From positions 2,976,001-3,040,000 of the forward strand of contig NZ_QPES01000001.1 of NCBI RefSeq assembly GCF_009455685.1: 64,000 nucleotides of DNA, given 5' to 3'. Positions 59,322 through 64,000 of this stretch are shown in pieces. A model generated the notes under the pieces. It was not told where the DNA came from and did no database searches. It saw nothing but the letters and a program-made list of their open reading frames with translations. Made by a program: the position numbers and the translations under genes. This stretch comes from Paraburkholderia hayleyella. Its GTDB lineage: Bacteria; Pseudomonadota; Gammaproteobacteria; Burkholderiales; Burkholderiaceae. Positions within the stretch are counted from its first letter, which is position 1, and each line of letters opens with the position of its first letter.

Positions 59322-60710
59322 ATGTCCGATACCCATCCCGATACCCTGTTCGCGCTGACCGCGTTATCCCCGCTCGATGGCCGTTACGCCACCAAAACCG
59401 AGGCCTTGCGGGAATGGCTCTCAGAGGCTGCGTTTATGCGGCAACGGGTGACGGTCGAGATTCACTGGCTGATCGCGCTCTCGCGTGCGGGCTTTGCCGA
59501 AGTGCCACGCTTTTCGGACCAGGCCGAACAGTTCCTGCTGCAACTGGCTGAGCGCTTCACCGCGCACGACGCGGCGCGCATCAAGGAGATCGAACGCGTC
59601 ACGAATCACGATGTGAAAGCCGTCGAATACTGGCTGAAAGAATCGGTGAAAGGCCAGGCTGAGTTAGAACGCGCCAGCGAGTTCATCCACTTCGCCTGCA
59701 CCTCGGAAGACATCAACAACACCTCGCACGGCATGATGCTGGCCGGTGCCCGCGAGCACGTGATCCTGCCTGCGTTGCGCGCGGTGCGGCAGCGCCTCGT
59801 GGCCCTCGCCCACACGCATGCGCAGCAGCCGTTGCTGTCACGCACGCACGGCCAGCCCGCCAGCCCCACCACGCTCGGCAAGGAAATCGCCAATGTCGCC
59901 GCGCGCCTTGAACGCGCCATCGAGCGCATCGCCCGGGTCGAGCTGCTAGGCAAGATGAATGGCGCGGTCGGCAATTTCAACGCGCATTTGTCGGCCTATC
60001 CGGAGTTCGACTGGGAAGCATTTTCCCGCGAGGTCGTGGAAACCCGGCTGAAACTCACGTTCAATCCGTACACCATCCAGATCGAACCGCACGATTACAT
60101 GGCCGAGCTGTTCGATGCGATCTCACGGGCGAATACGATCCTGCTCGATCTCGACCGCGACATCTGGGGCTACATTTCGCTGGGTTATTTCACGCAGAAA
60201 ACTAAAGCCGGTGAAATTGGTTCATCGACCATGCCGCACAAGGTCAATCCGATTGATTTCGAGAACTCCGAAGGCAACCTCGGGCTGGCGAACGCCACGC
60301 TGCGCCATCTGGCCGACAAACTGCCGCTCTCGCGCTGGCAGCGCGACCTGACGGATTCGACGGTGTTGCGCAATATGGGTGTGGCGCTGGGCTATTCGCT
60401 GCTGGCTTATGACGCGCTGATGCGCGGGCTCGACAAGCTGGAAGTCAATGCGGCGCGGCTCAACGACGATCTGGAACGCTGCTGGGAAGTGCTCGCCGAG
60501 CCGGTACAAACCGTGATGCGGCGCTATGGCATCGAAAACCCGTATGAGCAGTTGAAGGAACTGACGCGCGGCAAAGGAATTACGCGCGAGGCACTGCATA
60601 CGTTTATCGCAGGACTGGAAATTCCCGAAGAAGCCAAGGCCCGTCTGCTGGCGATGACGCCAGGCTCGTACACCGGCATGGCGGCTGAACTGGCCCAACG
60701 GATCGCCTAA
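59322..60710 (+). CDS. purB: Adenylosuccinate lyase
   Basis: 462 residues from the ATG at 59322 (MSDTHPDTLFALTALSPLDGRYA). Signature loop GEIGSSTMPHKVNPIDFEN, plus HFACTSEDINNTSHG and SRTHGQPASPTTLGKEIA. Splits SAICAR and adenylosuccinate in purine synthesis. Upstream frame to 59265 lacks support. Transcribed alone. Confidence 0.97.
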   Translation: MSDTHPDTLFALTALSPLDGRYATKTEALREWLSEAAFMRQRVTVEIHWLIALSRAGFAEVPRFSDQAEQFLLQLAERFTAHDAARIKEIERVTNHDVKAVEYWLKESVKGQAELERASEFIHFACTSEDINNTSHGMMLAGAREHVILPALRAVRQRLVALAHTHAQQPLLSRTHGQPASPTTLGKEIANVAARLERAIERIARVELLGKMNGAVGNFNAHLSAYPEFDWEAFSREVVETRLKLTFNPYTIQIEPHDYMAELFDAISRANTILLDLDRDIWGYISLGYFTQKTKAGEIGSSTMPHKVNPIDFENSEGNLGLANATLRHLADKLPLSRWQRDLTDSTVLRNMGVALGYSLLAYDALMRGLDKLEVNAARLNDDLERCWEVLAEPVQTVMRRYGIENPYEQLKELTRGKGITREALHTFIAGLEIPEEAKARLLAMTPGSYTGMAAELAQRIA

Positions 60711-60739
60711 GACAAAGACAAATACAAGGCAGGGCACGG

Positions 60740-60769
60740 CGGGTTGCGCCCGAACCGGGGCGCAACCCG
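60740..60769. terminator. Hairpin between purB and gntK
   Basis: Twelve-base stem (60740-60751 with 60758-60769), 6-base loop, between convergent genes. No clear T-run on either side, so it may act with Rho or as an RNA stabiliser. Confidence 0.5.
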
Positions 60770-60779
60770 CTACATCTCG

Positions 60780-61289
60780 TTATGCCGCGTATTCACCACG
60801 CGCTTGAAGCTGCGTCAGTGCCTCGCGCACGATCTCGTGCGGCGTACCTGCAATATTCACCGTAATCGCCTCCTCTGCCCCCGGCACTTCGAGCGTATCG
60901 AGCTGGCTTTGCAGCAGCGAGGGATCAAAGAAATGTCCGGTGCGCGTCTGCAAACGCTCGTGCAGCAACGCCTGCGTTCCCTGCAAATAAATAAAACAGA
61001 CATCGTTATCGCCGCCGCGCAAGCGCTCGCGGTAAGCCCGCTTGAGCGCTGAGCAGGTGAACACCGCCGTCTCGCCCGCCCCTTGTTTTTCCTTGATCGC
61101 CGCGCGAATCGCGTCGAGCCACGGCCAGCGGTCTTCGTCCGTCAGCGGAATGCCGTGATGCATCTTCGCCTTGTTGGCCGCGCTATGAAACGCATCGCCA
61201 TCGGTAAAGCTGCAATGCAACTGTTGCGCCAGCAATTCGCCAATCAGCGTCTTGCCCGCCCCCGAGACTCCCATCACGATCAGAATCAT
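60780..61289 (-). CDS. gntK: Gluconokinase
   Basis: 169 residues from the ATG at 61289 (MILIVMGVSGAGKTLIG). P-loop GVSGAGKT, then CSFTDGDAFHSAANKAKM, GIPLTDEDRWPWLDAI and TCSALKRAYRERLRG are gluconokinase (GntK/IdnK) signatures. It makes 6-phosphogluconate. Starts 17 bases after the permease gene, so the two form a gluconate-use operon. Confidence 0.95.
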   Translation of the reverse strand: MILIVMGVSGAGKTLIGELLAQQLHCSFTDGDAFHSAANKAKMHHGIPLTDEDRWPWLDAIRAAIKEKQGAGETAVFTCSALKRAYRERLRGGDNDVCFIYLQGTQALLHERLQTRTGHFFDPSLLQSQLDTLEVPGAEEAITVNIAGTPHEIVREALTQLQARGEYAA

Positions 61290-61306
61290 CAGCCGTCCCC
61301 TTCTCC

Positions 61307-62674
61307 TCACAGCACCGCTGCCAGCGCGAACGTCAACGCGAGGCCCAGCACCGAAATAATGGTTTCGCACAGCGACCACGTCTTGAACGTCTGCCCCACC
61401 GTCATGCCGAAATACTCCTTGATCAGCCAGAAGCCGCCATCGTTGACGTGCGAGAAAATCAGCGAGCCGCAGCCGGTCGCCAGCACCAGCAGTTCCGGTT
61501 TGACCTGAACCGCGCCCGCCGCAGCGATCGGCGCGACGATGCCGCATGCCGTGGTCATGGCCACCGTCGCCGAGCCTGTCGCCAGCCGGATCAACGCCGC
61601 CACGAACCAGCCCAGCATGAGCGGTGAAACATGCGCCGAAGTCGCCGTCTGAACGATCTGCTGCGAAATACCGCTATCCATCAACACACGGCCAAAACCG
61701 CCGCCCGCCCCGACAATCAACGTGATACCGGCAATCGGCGCCAGACAGTCAGCGCAAAACTTCTGAATCTGCTCGCGGTTAAACCCTCGCCGGGCGCCAA
61801 AAGTCCAGAAGCTCACCAGCACGGCGACCAGCAGCGCGACATCGGACGTGCCCATGAAATGCAGCAAATCATTGGCCAGGGTATGCGGCGCGAACAGCAG
61901 GTCAGCCCAACTGCCTAACAGCATCAGCAGCACAGGCAACAGGATCGTGAAAAGCGTCACGCCGAAACCCGGCAATGCGCGCGAAGGGTTGTCAGCGCTG
62001 GCTTCTGGGGCGATGAACTGCGCCGCCAGCGGATTGTTCTCTGGCAAACGGATGTGGCGGTACATCAGCAAGGCAAAGAGCGGCCCCGCGACAATCGCCG
62101 TCGGCACCCCCACGACCAGGCCATACGCAATGGTTTTGCCAATATCGGCGTGATAGGCCTGGACCGCCAGCAGCGCAGCGGGATGCGGCGGGATCAGGCC
62201 ATGCACCACGGACAACCCAGCCACCATCGGCAAGCCGATGAGCAACAGTGATTTGCCGGTGCGCCGCGCGACGTTGAACGCAATCGGAATCAGCAGCACG
62301 AAGCCCACTTCGAAGAACACCGGCAAGCCCACGATGATCGCCACGCACATCATCGCCCAGTGAATATGCTTCTCGCCAAACCAGCCGATAAGTGACGTCG
62401 CAATACGTTCGGCCCCGCCCGATTCGGCCATCATCTTGCCGAGCATCGTCCCCAGCCCCACAACAATGGCGATATGGCCCAGCGTATTGCCATTGCCGGT
62501 TTCGAACGATTTGACGATGGTATTCATCGGCATACCGACCGCCAGACCCAACAGCAGCGACACGATGATCAGAACCAGAAACGGATACACCTTGTAGCGC
62601 GTAATCATCAAGATCAGCGCAGCAACTGCGATTACCGCGTAAATCAGCAGCATGTCGCCGTGAACCGTCTCCAT
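61307..62674 (-). CDS. Gluconate:H+ symporter (GntP family)
   Basis: 455 residues with about 12-14 membrane segments. MLLIYAVIAVAALILMITRYKVYPF start, LGTMLGKMMAESGGAERIA, GLIPPHPAALLA and ALIRLATGSATVAMTTA are GntP-family hallmarks. GGGAGA 7 bases upstream supports the ATG at 62674. Upstream of gntK, so gluconate or a related sugar acid is the expected substrate. Confidence 0.94.
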   Translation of the reverse strand: METVHGDMLLIYAVIAVAALILMITRYKVYPFLVLIIVSLLLGLAVGMPMNTIVKSFETGNGNTLGHIAIVVGLGTMLGKMMAESGGAERIATSLIGWFGEKHIHWAMMCVAIIVGLPVFFEVGFVLLIPIAFNVARRTGKSLLLIGLPMVAGLSVVHGLIPPHPAALLAVQAYHADIGKTIAYGLVVGVPTAIVAGPLFALLMYRHIRLPENNPLAAQFIAPEASADNPSRALPGFGVTLFTILLPVLLMLLGSWADLLFAPHTLANDLLHFMGTSDVALLVAVLVSFWTFGARRGFNREQIQKFCADCLAPIAGITLIVGAGGGFGRVLMDSGISQQIVQTATSAHVSPLMLGWFVAALIRLATGSATVAMTTACGIVAPIAAAGAVQVKPELLVLATGCGSLIFSHVNDGGFWLIKEYFGMTVGQTFKTWSLCETIISVLGLALTFALAAVL

Positions 62675-63063
62675 GTGTTGTCTCCCTGCAGCGGTGTCGC
62701 TGCGCTATGTCGTTAGCTTGCGAATAGGGGAAATGCGCTCGTGTTCTTCTGTTCTTCTGTTCTTCTTTGACTGGCTGGCTTTTTGCACCGGAGCATTCAG
62801 GGGGATACGAGCGGTCTCCCGCAAACCGGTTAACCCATCCCGCCCCGGACAAACGCTGGATTCTACTGCCTCTTCATTACTATCTTGTTATTGGCGAGCG
62901 TGGAACCGTTTGTTTTTATTGAACTTTGAGGTGGAGAGTTGGAAGGCTCAGGGGGGATCATTTTGCTGCTTTGATTTTTCTGTTTCTGTCCCGGCAAGCG
63001 AGATTGGCCTAGCCTGGCCCCATGGTTTTTGCCACGATGGCGCAGGCCGGAAACCTTTTACCA
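62675..63063. other. Intergenic region upstream of the gluconate permease
   Basis: 389 bases between the lipase-like gene and gntP. It contains the permease promoter, an 8-bp tandem repeat at 62743-62766 and no gene. No clear operator recognised. Confidence 0.5.
62743..62766. repeat. 8-bp tandem repeat upstream of the gluconate permease
   Basis: Three exact copies of GTTCTTCT, 69-92 bases before the permease start codon. Confidence 0.9.
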
Positions 63064-64000
63064 CTACATCGTGATCGCCTTTTTGGTACAGACATCCGCA
63101 CGCAACGAGACAAACGGCAAGGTCGTCGGCAACCAGTTCAGCGTGATTCCCCCAGCGGCCAACGCCTCCTTGTCCGGCGAGTTGAAGTAATCCAGCAAAC
63201 TGAACTTGCTGGTGTCGGGCGGGCCCTCGCTGACACTGCAAAGTCCTTCCTTGTAGAGCCCGGCTGGGCCAATCCACGTCAAGCTCCGGTCGAAAGCGCC
63301 GCTGTTCTGGAGGGCCAGCCAGCCACTCATCCCCTCTGGAAGATAGGGGTCCAGCGCCGCCTGATCGATGCTCCGCCCCTCTGCATCGACGAACACATAC
63401 GATTTCGCCGCGTCGTAAGGTGCTTTCAGGTAGAACGTCCGCGCCGTGTTGACCCAGGACAGCGGCCAGATGCCATCTGCCACCTGGCTGTTGCACGAGG
63501 CCTCCATGCCCGGCTGCAGGGCCGCCATCTTCCATGACACCGCCCGGTAGCGGGCGAGGATCGCACCCGCCTTGTTCGGATGGCCTAGCCGGTCCAGGCC
63601 GGTTTGCGTCATCTTTTTGATCGAGGTGTAGGAATGGGATTCCGGATCGACGTAGACGCCCACGAAGCTGTGGCCCATCGGCTGGGTTACCTTGAACGGC
63701 AGGTCAATGTTTCCCGGCAGAGTCTTCGGGCTGACGAACAGCCGCAGCATGCTGATGACCATATCGGTGGTGGAGGTGATGTATTCGCCGCCACCCGCGA
63801 CGTAGTTGGCCGGAGATGCCACGCCTACGACGCCGAGGCTGCGGTTTTTCAGATGCGTTTGCGCATAGAACTGCTTGTGGCCAGCGTTGGCGTAGAGGTT
63901 GCCCTGCGAGTGGCCGACGATCAGCACGGATTTGCCTTCGTTCATGACCAGTTTTTTGTACAGGGCGACGTGTTTGTTTACGCTTTTATCTATGTAGTTG
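63064..64000 (-). CDS. Lipase-like alpha/beta hydrolase (5' end outside the window)
   Basis: The frame is open from the window edge to a stop at 63064, at least 312 codons; an internal Met at 63945 is not the start because NYIDKSVNKHVALYKKLV precedes it in frame. The nucleophile elbow is GHSQG (ILIVGHSQGNLYANAGHKQF, broken here as seen). A later GHSFVGVYVDP and DPESHSYTS supply possible Asp/His residues. It resembles bacterial secreted lipases/phospholipases of the alpha/beta-hydrolase fold, but no specific family is fixed. C-terminus is Cys-containing (SLRADVCTKKA). Confidence 0.75.
   Translation of the reverse strand, partial: NYIDKSVNKHVALYKKLVMNEGKSVLIVGHSQGNLYANAGHKQFYAQTHLKNRSLGVVGVASPANYVAGGGEYITSTTDMVISMLRLFVSPKTLPGNIDLPFKVTQPMGHSFVGVYVDPESHSYTSIKKMTQTGLDRLGHPNKAGAILARYRAVSWKMAALQPGMEASCNSQVADGIWPLSWVNTARTFYLKAPYDAAKSYVFVDAEGRSIDQAALDPYLPEGMSGWLALQNSGAFDRSLTWIGPAGLYKEGLCSVSEGPPDTSKFSLLDYFNSPDKEALAAGGITLNWLPTTLPFVSLRADVCTKKAITM

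Overview
The window is chromosomal DNA of a betaproteobacterium, almost certainly Burkholderiaceae (Paraburkholderia / Burkholderia / Mycetohabitans type). The evidence is the gene content and order: secD-secF, a split pqiA followed by pqiB-pqiC, a Gcr-type 'site-specific recombinase', a three-gene pntA1-pntA2-pntB transhydrogenase, pepP-ubiH-dusB-fis-purH-ruvCAB, tyrS-dtd-phosphatase, rplM-rpsI, pyrC-DUF3025-rnpB and gltIJKL-gdhA. Most of the DNA is GC-rich; a few blocks are clearly AT-richer.

Layout. 1-1.3 kb: end of secD, then secF. 1.4-5.5 kb: an MHS-type MFS transporter, a 1-kb gene-poor stretch, and a cytochrome b561 / YceI / YceI cluster. 5.9-13.3 kb: the Pqi (MCE) envelope lipid-transport operon, a Gcr-family membrane protein and a THUMP rRNA methyltransferase. 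13.5-14.9 kb: a lower-GC serine hydrolase. 15-18 kb: pntAB. 18.5-19.1 kb: two tandem paralogous small exported proteins. 19.3-22.7 kb: Nudix hydrolase, mnmA and an FMN-dependent glutamate-synthase-like oxidoreductase. 23-23.5 kb: an AT-rich orphan gene with internal repeats. 23.8-33.5 kb: gst, pepP, ubiH, dusB, fis, purH, ruvC, ruvA, ruvB. 33.5-34.6 kb: a compact accessory operon of four small genes behind ruvB. 34.7-40.3 kb: histidine phosphatase, dtd, tyrS, anmK, erpA, rpsI, rplM. 40.7-47.9 kb: a response regulator, a BvgS/EvgS-like hybrid kinase, a DUF1090 protein and an orphan outer-membrane usher that ends at the barrel. 48.3-53.1 kb: OsmC, a small hypothetical, RNase P RNA, DUF3025, pyrC and a class II glutamine amidotransferase. 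53.2-59.1 kb: glutamate/aspartate ABC transporter, gdhA and its LysR neighbour. 59.3-62.7 kb: purB, gntK and a gluconate permease. 63.1 kb to the end: a lipase-like gene cut by the window edge.

Functional links. Glutamate uptake (gltIJKL) sits beside glutamate dehydrogenase, whose promoter region carries a LysR-type inverted repeat at a canonical distance from a plausible promoter. Gluconate uptake and phosphorylation are paired (gntP-type permease, gntK). The Holliday-junction genes are complete. Purine and pyrimidine synthesis are represented by purH, purB and pyrC.

The best candidates for something undescribed are: (1) the kinase / DUF1090 / C-terminally truncated usher cluster, which has no chaperone or pilin in view; (2) the four-gene operon behind ruvB, whose last product carries a Cys-His-Asp pattern reminiscent of papain-like enzymes; (3) the AT-rich repeat-bearing orphan at 23 kb; and (4) a window-wide set of unrelated short tandem repeats (6-11 bp units) in intergenic DNA. 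No tRNA, CRISPR array or intact insertion sequence was seen.
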